A stretch of 64,000 nucleotides of DNA, taken from the NCBI GenBank assembly GCA_017458265.1, contig JAFTFV010000048.1, positions 1-64,000 of the forward strand. The letters are read 5' to 3'. This DNA comes from Bacteroidales bacterium. GTDB taxonomy: Bacteria > Bacteroidota > Bacteroidia > Bacteroidales > UBA932. Below the pieces are notes generated by a model, which saw only the letters and a program-made list of their open reading frames with translations, was not told the origin of the DNA and ran no database searches. Both the position numbers and the translations under genes were made by a program. Position 1 is the first letter of the stretch; each line of letters begins with the position of its first letter. Shown in pieces: positions 56,670-64,000 of this stretch.

Positions 56670-57638
56670 GTGTCCCTCAGAGACCGTATAAAACTCCGTG
56701 TCGGAGGAAGGGAAAGAGAGCTTGCATTTCTCATCTTTTCCCTTCTTCTGGCTTTTGGTACATGGTTGTTCACCAATCTCTCCAAGACTTACTCCGGAAC
56801 AATCAGTGTCCCTGTCATTGCTGAATGCAACATTGACGGGCACTCCAACCAGTCTTCAAATACGGCCATAGTCAGCGCCCGCTGCCGCGTGGACGGATTC
56901 CGCCTGGTAAGAGAGCAGAGCCGCTCCGACAAGAAGCCCGTCACAGTCAAGTTCGACAGGGCAGACCTTCGCCGCACGGGGGAGGATAGCTGGGCCATCT
57001 TCGGCAGTGCCAAGAACTCCTACATCAACGCCTTCTTCGGGGAAGGCGCCTCGCTGGAGGCCTTCATCACCGACACCCTCACCTTCGTCTTCGCGCGTGA
57101 GAATCACAAGAAAGTGCCCGTGGAAGTGCCCCTGAGTGTGACCTGCAGGAGCCAGTACATGCAGAGCGGCCAGTTCAAGGTCTATCCCGACTCCGTAACC
57201 CTCTACGGTGAAGACAACCGCCTTGACGCAATCGACAAGGTGACCACAACCCGCCTCACCTTCAACGACATCGACGAAACCCGCCACGGCATCGTCCGCC
57301 TTAACCGCCCCAAGGGCGTCAGGATATCTGCCGATGAGGTCACCTACGAACTGCCCATCTCCCGATACGTCGAACTCCAGAGAAACTACCAGGTAGAGGT
57401 CTACAATGCCCCCGCCGGTACAGACCTCCAGGTCTATCCCTCAGTTGCCAGCGTTACGCTCAGATGCGCCTTTCCGCTGGTGAAGGACCCGCTCCCGAAC
57501 CTCCGCGTTTACATAGACTACCACGATTTCACGGCATCCAAGTCCGGCACCTGTGTCCCAAGGATACAGCGTATGCCTCAGGGCGTTCTGAGCTATCACG
57601 TGGAACCGGAAGTATTCGACTGCATAGAAATCCGATGA
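56670..57638 (+). CDS. YbbR/CdaR-like domain membrane protein
   Basis: The 322-residue protein has one N-terminal membrane helix (ERELAFLIFSLLLAFGTWLF). Extracytoplasmic beta-rich repeats of YbbR type follow, for example VPVEVPLSVTCRSQYMQSGQ and YPDSVTLYGEDNRLDAI. In Firmicutes, YbbR (CdaR) controls the diadenylate cyclase CdaA; whether it does so here is not shown. GTG 56670 is the start, 3 nt after yajC. Its stop overlaps coaE (ATGA). Confidence 0.8.
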   Translation: MSLRDRIKLRVGGRERELAFLIFSLLLAFGTWLFTNLSKTYSGTISVPVIAECNIDGHSNQSSNTAIVSARCRVDGFRLVREQSRSDKKPVTVKFDRADLRRTGEDSWAIFGSAKNSYINAFFGEGASLEAFITDTLTFVFARENHKKVPVEVPLSVTCRSQYMQSGQFKVYPDSVTLYGEDNRLDAIDKVTTTRLTFNDIDETRHGIVRLNRPKGVRISADEVTYELPISRYVELQRNYQVEVYNAPAGTDLQVYPSVASVTLRCAFPLVKDPLPNLRVYIDYHDFTASKSGTCVPRIQRMPQGVLSYHVEPEVFDCIEIR

Positions 57639-58213
57639 AAACGCTCCTTCTCACAGGCGGAATCGGCAGCGGCAAGTCTGCCGTGGCATCCATCCTGCGG
57701 GAGAGGGGCATACCGGTTTATGATTCCGACGCCGCCACAAAGGAGCTCTACACCCCCTGGCGCGTAAGGCAGATAGAGAAGCTGCTTGGCGTGAAAGTGC
57801 ATGGAAAGGGTGGCTCCCTTGACAGGAAAGCACTGGCCTCGGTGGTTTTCAATGACCCGGCAGCGCTTGGGAAACTGGAGGATTACATCTATCCTGCACT
57901 TTTGCGGGAATTCCGGAAATGGAGAAAGGTGAAGGATGCGCCTTTGGTGGTCTTTGAAAGTGCGGTTGCACTCTCGAAACCTTTCTTTGACGGCCTCTGG
58001 GACGGGGTTATCCTTGTATCGGCACCGGAGAACCTGCGTATGTCACGTGCCGCTGCAAGGGACGGAGTCAGCGAAGAATCCGTCCGCCGGAGGGCCTCTC
58101 TCCAGGATATACCTGTGAAGGCAGACTTCCTCATCGTGAACGACGGCACCCTTGAAGAACTCGAATCCCGCGTGGAGAGTGATTTATTGAAGAAAATTGA
58201 CTATATTTGTTAG
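57635..58213 (+). CDS. coaE: Dephospho-CoA kinase
   Basis: This 192-residue P-loop kinase has GGIGSGKSAVASIL at the N-terminus, the substrate motif VYDSDAATKEL, and VVFESAVAL, VSAPENLRMSRAAARDGVSEE with the lid residues. It phosphorylates dephospho-CoA to CoA, the last step of CoA synthesis. ATG 57635 overlaps the ybbR stop by 4 nt; an in-frame extension upstream is not part of the protein. The next gene's -7 box lies inside its last codons. Confidence 0.9.
   Translation: MKTLLLTGGIGSGKSAVASILRERGIPVYDSDAATKELYTPWRVRQIEKLLGVKVHGKGGSLDRKALASVVFNDPAALGKLEDYIYPALLREFRKWRKVKDAPLVVFESAVALSKPFFDGLWDGVILVSAPENLRMSRAAARDGVSEESVRRRASLQDIPVKADFLIVNDGTLEELESRVESDLLKKIDYIC
58202..58209 (+). promoter_or_regulatory. 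-7 box (TATATTTG) of the DUF5606-rimO unit
   Basis: Full TAnnTTTG match lying inside the last codons of coaE, 22 nt before ATG 58232. Confidence 0.55.
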
Positions 58214-58231
58214 ATTAAACATTTTGATATC

Positions 58232-58669
58232 ATGAAGACCGATTTAGCAAGAACCCTTTCAGTCCGCGGACATCACGGCCTGTTCAACTATATCGCCCAG
58301 TCCCGCACCGGCGCCATCTGCGAAGCCTTCGAGGACAAGAAGCGTACAAACTTTGCCGCCAACGCCGGCATCACCACCCTTGAGGACATTTCCATCTACA
58401 CTTCAGAGGGTGAAATGAAGCTCAAGGACGTTTTCGAGGCCATGCACAAAACCCTTGGCGAAGAGCTCGCTCCCAGCCCCAAGGCCGCTCCCGAAGATCT
58501 CAAGGCCCTGTTCGCAAAGGCAGTTCCGAACTACGACGCAGACCGCTTCTACGTCTCTCACATGAAGAAGGTGGTCGAGTGGTACAACGCCCTCAAGCAG
58601 TATGCTTCACTGGATTTCATGACCGACGAAGACCGTGAGGCAGAGGCAAAGAAAGAGGAGGAGGCATAA
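58232..58669 (+). CDS. DUF5606 family protein
   Basis: The 145-residue protein fits the DUF5606 pattern: a start LARTLSVRGHHGLFNYIAQSRT, then TLEDISIYTSEGEMKL, and the C-terminal VPNYDADRFYVSHMKKVVEWYNAL with an acidic tail. The family is widespread in Bacteroidetes with no assigned function. The rimO ATG overlaps its TAA by 1 nt (TAATG), so they are coupled. Its conserved neighbourhood may hint at a role around translation (inference). Confidence 0.75.
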   Translation: MKTDLARTLSVRGHHGLFNYIAQSRTGAICEAFEDKKRTNFAANAGITTLEDISIYTSEGEMKLKDVFEAMHKTLGEELAPSPKAAPEDLKALFAKAVPNYDADRFYVSHMKKVVEWYNALKQYASLDFMTDEDREAEAKKEEEA

Positions 58670-59988
58670 TGCCCACCCTGAAGGTCATAACCCTGGGCTG
58701 TTCCAAGAACACCGTAGATACGGAACACCTTCTCTCTCAGGTACGTTCCAGGTACGAAATCGTGCCTGAAGGTGAAGACAGGGCTGTGGATGTCCTTCTC
58801 ATAAATACATGCGGCTTCATCGGGGATGCCAAAGAGCAGTCCATCAATACAATCCTTGAAGCCGCCAATCTCAAGAAGGAGGGCCTTGCCGGCCGCCTTC
58901 TTGTTTTTGGATGCCTGTCCCAGAGATATCCGGACCAGCTTCCGGACCTTATCCCGGAGGTGGACGGCTGGTTCGGCGCCCGCAGCCTTGACCCGCTCAT
59001 AAAGGCGCTGGGCTGCACTCCGGATCACAAGGCGGCCTTCCGCCGCGTCCGCACAGACGGCCACCCTTACGCATATCTCAAGATATCCGAAGGCTGCGAC
59101 CGCCGCTGCTCCTACTGCGCCATACCCTACATCCGCGGCCCTCACCGTTCCGTTCCTGTTGCAGCGCTGGTGGCAGAGGCCGAATCCCTTGCCGCGGAAG
59201 GCGTCCGGGAGCTAGTCATCATAGCACAGGACACAACCTACTACGGCCTTGACCTTTACGGCCGCAGGGCCCTTGCGGAACTGCTCCGCGTCCTGTCTGC
59301 GATAAATGGCATAGAGCGCCTCAGGATACATTATTCGTATCCCCAGGCATTCCCGGAAGACGTCCTGGAAGAGATGGCGCACAATCCAAAGGTGTGCAGG
59401 TACATGGACATTCCGCTGCAGCACATATCGGACAAGGTCCTTGACAACATGCACAGGGGAGTGGACGGCAACTGGACGCGGGAACTCATCCGCAAGATGC
59501 GTGAGAAGGTCCCGGGAGTGGTGCTCAGGACAACGTTCATCGTAGGCCATCCCGGAGAAGGCCCCCGCGAGTTCCGAGAACTGATGGATTTCACCCGGGA
59601 GGCGAAGTTCCAGAGGATGGGCGCTTTCACCTATTCAGAGGAAGAGGGAACCTACGGTGCAGTCCATTTCAAGGATACCGTAAGGGAAAGTACGAAAAAA
59701 GAAAGGCTTGGGAAGCTCATGGAGCTTCAGCGTGGCATATCCCTTGCATATAACCAGTCAAGGATTGGTTCCGTCACGAATGTGCTCGTAGACAGCGTCT
59801 CAGACGACATTCTCGTCTGCCGCAGCGAATACGAAAGCCCCGAGGTGGACGGAGAAATCCTTGTGAAGTATTCACCGGAAGAGTTCGGCGGCGCACCGGC
59901 CGGGTCCCTCGTGGGTAAATTCCTGGACGTGCGCATCACCGGGGCCGATGAATATGACCTTACAGCGGAGGTATATCATGAAAAGTAA
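58669..59988 (+). CDS. rimO: Ribosomal protein S12 methylthiotransferase RimO
   Basis: This 439-residue radical-SAM enzyme has the N-terminal UPF0004 domain with TLGCSKNTVDTEHL, ending in a Cys-bearing FGCLSQRY. The radical-SAM CxxxCxxC motif (Cys143, Cys147, Cys150: GCDRRCSYCAIPYIRGPHRS) follows. A TRAM domain ends the protein. It methylthiolates an Asp of S12. The IRGPHRS and the ICG-FIGDAKEQSI region (TCGFIGDAKEQSI) are RimO rather than MiaB features. The next gene overlaps it by 11 nt. Confidence 0.93.
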   Translation: MPTLKVITLGCSKNTVDTEHLLSQVRSRYEIVPEGEDRAVDVLLINTCGFIGDAKEQSINTILEAANLKKEGLAGRLLVFGCLSQRYPDQLPDLIPEVDGWFGARSLDPLIKALGCTPDHKAAFRRVRTDGHPYAYLKISEGCDRRCSYCAIPYIRGPHRSVPVAALVAEAESLAAEGVRELVIIAQDTTYYGLDLYGRRALAELLRVLSAINGIERLRIHYSYPQAFPEDVLEEMAHNPKVCRYMDIPLQHISDKVLDNMHRGVDGNWTRELIRKMREKVPGVVLRTTFIVGHPGEGPREFRELMDFTREAKFQRMGAFTYSEEEGTYGAVHFKDTVRESTKKERLGKLMELQRGISLAYNQSRIGSVTNVLVDSVSDDILVCRSEYESPEVDGEILVKYSPEEFGGAPAGSLVGKFLDVRITGADEYDLTAEVYHEK

Positions 59989-60799
59989 ACTAGCAATCGC
60001 GGCTGTCCTTGCCGCACTCGTAACCGCCTGCTCCCCGGAAGTTTACCGGGTAAACTTGGAAGTGAGGCAGCCTTCCAAATCGGGGCTGAACCTTCACGGA
60101 AAATCCATCGGCATCGTGTATGAGGAAGGCCTCACGCAGGATGATGCGCTCTTTTCGGCGCAGGCGGCATCGGCCTTTGCCAGGGAGCTGGAAAGCGACT
60201 ATTTCGGGTCCAAGGAGGTCATCGGCCTCTATACCATTCCGGCGCAGGACAGCATTACGGTCTCTACCATGAGGGACCTTGTCATGGACACCGGTGAGGA
60301 CGTCATCTTCCTCATCAATTCATCGGTCCTTGAGCGCAATCCCGACGGCTCCATTCCGTTCATGATGGAACTTTATGCCTATGACAGCATGGGCGAAGAC
60401 AAACTGAACAAGTTCCACGGTCAGACAGCCCTCAAGAGCCTTGACCAGGCCAATGCCGACAGCATCGCCAAGCGCATGTCGCCCCGCTTCAAGTCCGTGT
60501 GGAAGGCAGAGAGTTTCAGCTTCTACTGGTTCGACGACATCTATGCCGATAAATGGTTCGACGCCATCGACAAGATAGAGCAGGGAGAATTCGTCAAGGC
60601 AATCTCTGTCTGGGAGCAGTTCGTGAAGTCTTCCAACAAGCAGAAAGCCGCCTGTGCATCGTACAATATCGCCCTTGGCTTCTATCTGCTGGGGGATATG
60701 CAGCTTGCCACACGCTGGCTTGACGCGGCTGAAGGCATTGAGAACGTAACCCTTGCCCAGGGGCTCAGAAAAAGGATAGCTTCACATTTGGAAAAGTGA
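59978..60799 (+). CDS. Lipoprotein, possibly DUF6340 family
   Basis: The 273-residue protein has its signal ending TAC (MKSKLAIAAVLAALVTAC). It shows a middle domain of unclear fold (SIGIVYEEGLTQDDALFSAQ and on) and a C-terminal helical repeat (IEQGEFVKAISVWEQFVKSS ... ASYNIALGFYLLGDMQLATRWL) that looks TPR-like. It resembles Bacteroidetes DUF6340 lipoproteins. Function unknown. ATG 59978 lies inside the end of rimO, so it belongs to that operon. Confidence 0.65.
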   Translation: MKSKLAIAAVLAALVTACSPEVYRVNLEVRQPSKSGLNLHGKSIGIVYEEGLTQDDALFSAQAASAFARELESDYFGSKEVIGLYTIPAQDSITVSTMRDLVMDTGEDVIFLINSSVLERNPDGSIPFMMELYAYDSMGEDKLNKFHGQTALKSLDQANADSIAKRMSPRFKSVWKAESFSFYWFDDIYADKWFDAIDKIEQGEFVKAISVWEQFVKSSNKQKAACASYNIALGFYLLGDMQLATRWLDAAEGIENVTLAQGLRKRIASHLEK

Positions 60800-60810
60800 G
60801 GCAAAATGGG

Positions 60811-60818
60811 TAAATTTG
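60811..60818 (+). promoter_or_regulatory. -7 box (TAAATTTG) of pckA
   Basis: Full TAnnTTTG match, 37 nt before the pckA ATG. This is a longer leader than most genes in this window have. Confidence 0.55.
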
Positions 60819-60855
60819 CGGACAAATTAAAAATCTTTAAAAAGTAATATATTTT

Positions 60856-62472
60856 ATGGCCAACATCGATCTCAAGAAGTACGGTATCACTGGCGTAAAG
60901 GAAATCCTTTACAACCCCACGTACGAAGTTCTCTACAATGAGGAAACCAAACCCGGCCTCGAAGGCTACGACAAGGGACAGGTAACCGAACTTGGTGCCA
61001 TCAACGTCATGACCGGCGTCTACACCGGCCGTTCTCCTAAAGACAAGTACATTGTCTACGACAACACAACCAAGGAAGGCAAGCCCGGTGAAATCTGGTG
61101 GACTACCGAAGGTTATCCCAACGACAACCACAAGATGTCCGTAAGCACCTGGAAGGCAGTCAAGAAGCTCGCCCAGAAGCAGCTCTCCGGCAAGCGCCTC
61201 TTCGTGGTCGACGGTTTCTGCGGCACACACGCAGACACCCGCATGAAGGTCCGCTTCATCATGGAGGTGGCATGGCAGGCACACTTCGTGACCAACATGT
61301 TCATCCGCCCCAAGAACCAGAAGGAGTTCGACCAGGAGCCTGATTTCGTAGTCTACTGCGCAGCAAAGGCAAAGGTAGAAAACTACAAGGAACTTGGCCT
61401 CAGGAGCGAAACCTGCGTCGCTTTCAACGTTACCTCCAAGGAACAGGTTATCCTGAACACCTGGTACGGCGGCGAAATGAAGAAGGGTATGTTCTCCATG
61501 ATGAACTACTACCTTCCTCTGAAGGGCATCGCAGCAATGCACTGCTCTGCCAACACCGACATGAACGGCGAGAACACCGCCATCTTCTTCGGCCTCTCCG
61601 GTACCGGCAAGACCACCCTTTCTACAGACCCCAAGCGTCTCCTCAACGGCGACGACGAACACGGCTGGGACAACAAGGGCGTCTTCAACTTCGAAGGCGG
61701 CTGCTATGCCAAGGTCATCAAGCTTGACAAGGAATCCGAACCCGACATCTACAACGCAATCCGCAGGGACGCCCTCCTGGAGAACGTTACCGTAGACGCC
61801 AACGGCAAGATTGACTTCAACGACAAGTCCGTCACCGAAAACACCCGCGTCAGCTATCCTATCTATCACATCGAGAAGATCGTCCGCCCTGACAGCCACG
61901 GCCCCGCAGCAAAGCAGGTCATCTTCCTCAGTGCCGATGCCTTCGGCGTCCTGCCTCCCGTCTCCATCCTAAGCGCAGAGCAGACCAAGTACTACTTCCT
62001 CTCCGGCTTCACCGCCAAGCTCGCAGGTACAGAGCGCGGCATCACCGAGCCCACTCCCACCTTCTCTGCCTGCTTCGGCCAGGCCTTCCTTGAGCTCCAT
62101 CCTACAAAGTATGCAGAGGAACTCGTAAAGAAGATGAAGAAGAGCGGTGCAAAGGCTTACCTTGTGAACACCGGCTGGAACGGTACCGGCAAGCGCATCT
62201 CCATCCGCGACACCCGCGGTATCATCGATGCCATCCTCTCCGGTGCAATTGACAAGGCTCCCACCAAGGTTATCCCTTACTTCAACTTCACCGTTCCTAC
62301 AAAGCTCGAAGGTGTTGACACCGGTATCCTCGATCCCCGCGACACCTACAAGAACCCTGCAGAATGGGAAGAGAAGGCAAAAGACCTCGCTGGCCGCTTC
62401 ATCAAGAACTTCCACAAGTACGAAAGCAACCGTGCAGGCAAGGCCCTCGTAAAGGCTGGTCCTAAGCTTTAA
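60856..62472 (+). CDS. pckA: ATP-dependent phosphoenolpyruvate carboxykinase
   Basis: This 538-residue enzyme has the kinase P-loop [14 protein letters not shown] (from residue 246), the metal-site region [33 protein letters not shown] near the N-terminus, and the signature [16 protein letters not shown]. In Bacteroidetes fermenters it runs toward oxaloacetate, fixing CO2 and making ATP on the way to succinate. Length is typical (530-540). Single-gene unit with its own promoter and strong terminators behind it. Confidence 0.95.
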   Translation: MANIDLKKYGITGVKEILYNPTYEVLYNEETKPGLEGYDKGQVTELGAINVMTGVYTGRSPKDKYIVYDNTTKEGKPGEIWWTTEGYPNDNHKMSVSTWKAVKKLAQKQLSGKRLFVVDGFCGTHADTRMKVRFIMEVAWQAHFVTNMFIRPKNQKEFDQEPDFVVYCAAKAKVENYKELGLRSETCVAFNVTSKEQVILNTWYGGEMKKGMFSMMNYYLPLKGIAAMHCSANTDMNGENTAIFFGLSGTGKTTLSTDPKRLLNGDDEHGWDNKGVFNFEGGCYAKVIKLDKESEPDIYNAIRRDALLENVTVDANGKIDFNDKSVTENTRVSYPIYHIEKIVRPDSHGPAAKQVIFLSADAFGVLPPVSILSAEQTKYYFLSGFTAKLAGTERGITEPTPTFSACFGQAFLELHPTKYAEELVKKMKKSGAKAYLVNTGWNGTGKRISIRDTRGIIDAILSGAIDKAPTKVIPYFNFTVPTKLEGVDTGILDPRDTYKNPAEWEEKAKDLAGRFIKNFHKYESNRAGKALVKAGPKL

Positions 62473-62481
62473 TTTGGTAGC

Positions 62482-62511
62482 GGCCAGTTATTACGCAATT
62501 TGGCCCTTTTT
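62482..62511 (+). terminator. Terminator of pckA
   Basis: GGCCA (62482-62486) pairs with TGGCC (62501-62505) and is followed by CTTTTTC. The stem is short, but a second, much stronger hairpin follows at once. Confidence 0.5.
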
Positions 62512-62549
62512 CGTGTAACAGGTGGCTCGTCCGGGCCACCTGTTACACG
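62512..62549. terminator. 15-bp perfect palindrome, second terminator
   Basis: CGTGTAACAGGTGGC (62512-62526) pairs perfectly with GCCACCTGTTACACG (62535-62549) around 8 nt, then TTTTAG. A third related arm, GTGTTGCAGGTGG, begins near 62565 and could pair with the middle arm instead, giving two competing hairpins. Confidence 0.6.
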
Positions 62550-62618
62550 TTTTAGCCTGTTTTTGTGTTGCAGGTGGATATTTTTTTCTATATTTATGCG
62601 TTAAAACCTAAACCACAC

Positions 62619-63566
62619 ATGACACAGGAAGTTATCCAAAGCATTGACGGCATCCAGGTTACCCTTAATGCCGGAGGAATGAACACTATCAATATTGTCC
62701 TGGCATTCGTTATGTTCGGCGTAGCGCTGGGAATCAAGCCAAGGATTTTCGTAGAAGTATTCAAGAAACCAAAGTCAGTGCTTCTTGGAATGTGCTGCCA
62801 GCTCATACTGCTGCCGGCGTTCACCTGCCTTCTGGCAATACTCATCGGCCCGTGGATTTCTCCCATGATGGGACTTGGAATGATACTGGTGGCGGCGTGT
62901 CCCGGAGGGAATATCTCCAACTTCATGTCGTCCCTCGGCAAGGCCAATGTAGAGCTTTCCGTGTCCCTGACGGCCATTTCCACTGCGCTTGCCGTGTTCA
63001 TGACCCCTTTCAATTTCTGGCTCTGGGGAAGCATCTACCTGCACACGGCTTCCGTTGCGGCTGAGGTTCCCACGCTGGTGATTCCGCTTTGGGAAGTGTT
63101 CAAGACCATCTTCATCCTGCTGGGTATTCCGCTCACCCTCGGCATCCTTACGTCGCACTTCCTTCCAAAGGTTGCGGAAGCCCTCAAAAAGCCCCTGCAG
63201 TGGATTTCCATCGTGTTTTTCATCGCAATGGTGGTCCTTTCCTTCTCGTCCAACATGGCCGCTTTCCTCCAGTGCGTGAAGTACATCTTCCTGTTTGTAT
63301 TCGTGCATAACCTGATGGCTCTCGGAATCGGATACGGAGTCGGAACAGTCGCCAAGATTCCTTTCCGTGACCGCCGCACCCTCACAATAGAAACCGGTAT
63401 CCAGAATTCCGGCCTGGGCCTTGCCCTGATGTTGGGAACCAGCATTTTCGCAAACTTCCCGCCCCACGGAGGCATGCTTGTCATAACCGCGTGGTGGGGC
63501 ATCTGGCACATCGTCTCAGGCCTCACCGTTGCAACAATCTTCAACCGCTCCAGAAGGAATGGCTAA
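62619..63566 (+). CDS. BASS-family (bile acid:sodium symporter-like) transporter
   Basis: This 315-residue inner-membrane protein has about nine to ten transmembrane segments. Landmarks are VAACPGGNISNFMSSLGKANVELSVSLTAIST with the Na+-site pattern, and IETGIQNSGLGLAL near the end. BASS proteins import organic anions with Na+; bacterial members also move pantoate or other acids. The substrate is not deducible here. ATG 62619 fits the first helix. The acyltransferase gene starts inside its last codons (8-nt overlap). Confidence 0.83.
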   Translation: MTQEVIQSIDGIQVTLNAGGMNTINIVLAFVMFGVALGIKPRIFVEVFKKPKSVLLGMCCQLILLPAFTCLLAILIGPWISPMMGLGMILVAACPGGNISNFMSSLGKANVELSVSLTAISTALAVFMTPFNFWLWGSIYLHTASVAAEVPTLVIPLWEVFKTIFILLGIPLTLGILTSHFLPKVAEALKKPLQWISIVFFIAMVVLSFSSNMAAFLQCVKYIFLFVFVHNLMALGIGYGVGTVAKIPFRDRRTLTIETGIQNSGLGLALMLGTSIFANFPPHGGMLVITAWWGIWHIVSGLTVATIFNRSRRNG

Positions 63567-64000
63567 GATTTGGGAATACGACCGCCTCTACGCATTCCTC
63601 CGCCCGTATGTAGACTTCTGCACGCGGGGAAGCTATGAGCGCGTAAAAGTATCCGGGACCATACCGGAAGACGGCGCCGTCGTCCTTGCGCCAAACCACA
63701 CCAACACCCTCATGGACGCCCTTGTAGTGCTCCAGAGCAGGCATGACCGTACAGTCTTCGGCGCCCGGGCGGACATCTTCCGGCATAGCACTGCAAACAA
63801 GATTCTCCGCTTCCTCAAGATCCTTCCCATGGCCCGCCAGCGGGATGGCATGGAAACTATGATGGCAAGTTACGGAACTTATGCCGAGATTGAAGACACC
63901 CTTGACCACGAAGTGCCGTTCTGCATGTTCCCGGAAGGGCATCATACGCCCGGACGTGAGCTTCAGCCGCTCAGAAAGGGAATAGCGAGGATAGCCCAGA
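63559..64000 (+). CDS. PlsC-like acyltransferase, cut by window end
   Basis: 147 codons are visible. The acyltransferase motifs are APNHTNTLMDA (NHxxxxD, block I), a conserved GARADIFRHS segment, and FPEGHHTPGRELQPLRKG (block III). It belongs to the 1-acyl-glycerol-3-phosphate acyltransferase superfamily used in phospholipid synthesis. The C-terminus lies beyond the window. It overlaps the BASS gene by 8 nt, so they are probably co-transcribed. Confidence 0.8.
   Translation, partial: MAKIWEYDRLYAFLRPYVDFCTRGSYERVKVSGTIPEDGAVVLAPNHTNTLMDALVVLQSRHDRTVFGARADIFRHSTANKILRFLKILPMARQRDGMETMMASYGTYAEIEDTLDHEVPFCMFPEGHHTPGRELQPLRKGIARIAQ

Noticed and set aside
60682..61899. 405-codon minus-strand frame
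   Set aside because: Antisense to pckA and the preceding lipoprotein gene; no domain.

Overview
The window looks like chromosomal DNA of an uncultured member of the Bacteroidales (Bacteroidota), probably a gut or rumen fermenter. This rests on the Bacteroidetes -7 box (TAnnTTTG) in front of most transcription units, SusC/SusD outer-membrane pairs, and many Bacteroidetes-restricted families (DUF3276, DUF4301, DUF4491, DUF4493, DUF5606, TIGR02757). Lipoproteins, Ffh, NusB and a ZapA/RNase Y block are also of Bacteroidetes type. Species cannot be read from the sequence alone.

Layout. 1-4.2 kb is accessory: the edge of an IS3-like transposase gene, an AAA ATPase with two palindromes over its promoter, a noncoding stretch with a candidate small RNA, a DUF1653-TSCPD fusion in an operon with a Y-family DNA polymerase, and two families of hairpin repeats. 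4.2-17.2 kb is mostly housekeeping and envelope genes: PAS protein, SprT-like protease, M23 peptidase, Nudix, ZIP transporter, aspA, sppA with a small outer-membrane protein, mntP, phosphoesterase, TIGR02757, pdxB and DUF4301. 17.2-21.1 kb is a citrate lyase operon (citD-citE-citF-citX) ending in an AraC regulator; citC and citG are not in it. 21.5-41.0 kb is a starch utilisation locus: a divergent membrane LytTR regulator, an SLC45-type sugar transporter, susC, susD, a single very long SusE/F-like protein with seven repeated modules, a SusG-like amylase, a GH53 endo-galactanase, a SusA-like GH13, a GH2 beta-galactosidase and a third GH13. A small PIN toxin-antitoxin pair and a perfect palindrome interrupt it at 34.3-35.15 kb. 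41.0-64 kb is core: acyl-CoA ligase, cardiolipin synthase, ffh, zapB-like/zapA, a 6S-like RNA, rny, a CPA2 antiporter, a 5'-nucleotidase, tandem purine nucleoside phosphorylases, the nusB-yajC-ybbR-coaE operon, rimO, pckA, a BASS symporter and a plsC-like gene cut by the window end.

How it fits together. Starch and probably galactan are bound and cut at the cell surface and imported through SusCD. Hexoses then enter fermentation, in which PEP carboxykinase, aspartase and citrate lyase feed oxaloacetate and fumarate toward succinate.

The best leads are: (i) two paralogous purine nucleoside phosphorylases that differ (Asn versus Asp) at the position that sets 6-oxo or 6-amino base preference; (ii) a seven-module SusE/F protein; (iii) dispersed mini-elements, one of which carries a terminator between convergent genes at two places; (iv) -7 boxes only 3-9 nt from start codons at many genes, which implies leaderless mRNAs; (v) the DUF1653-TSCPD plus Y-polymerase operon. 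I did not find a clear-cut large new defence or mobile system.
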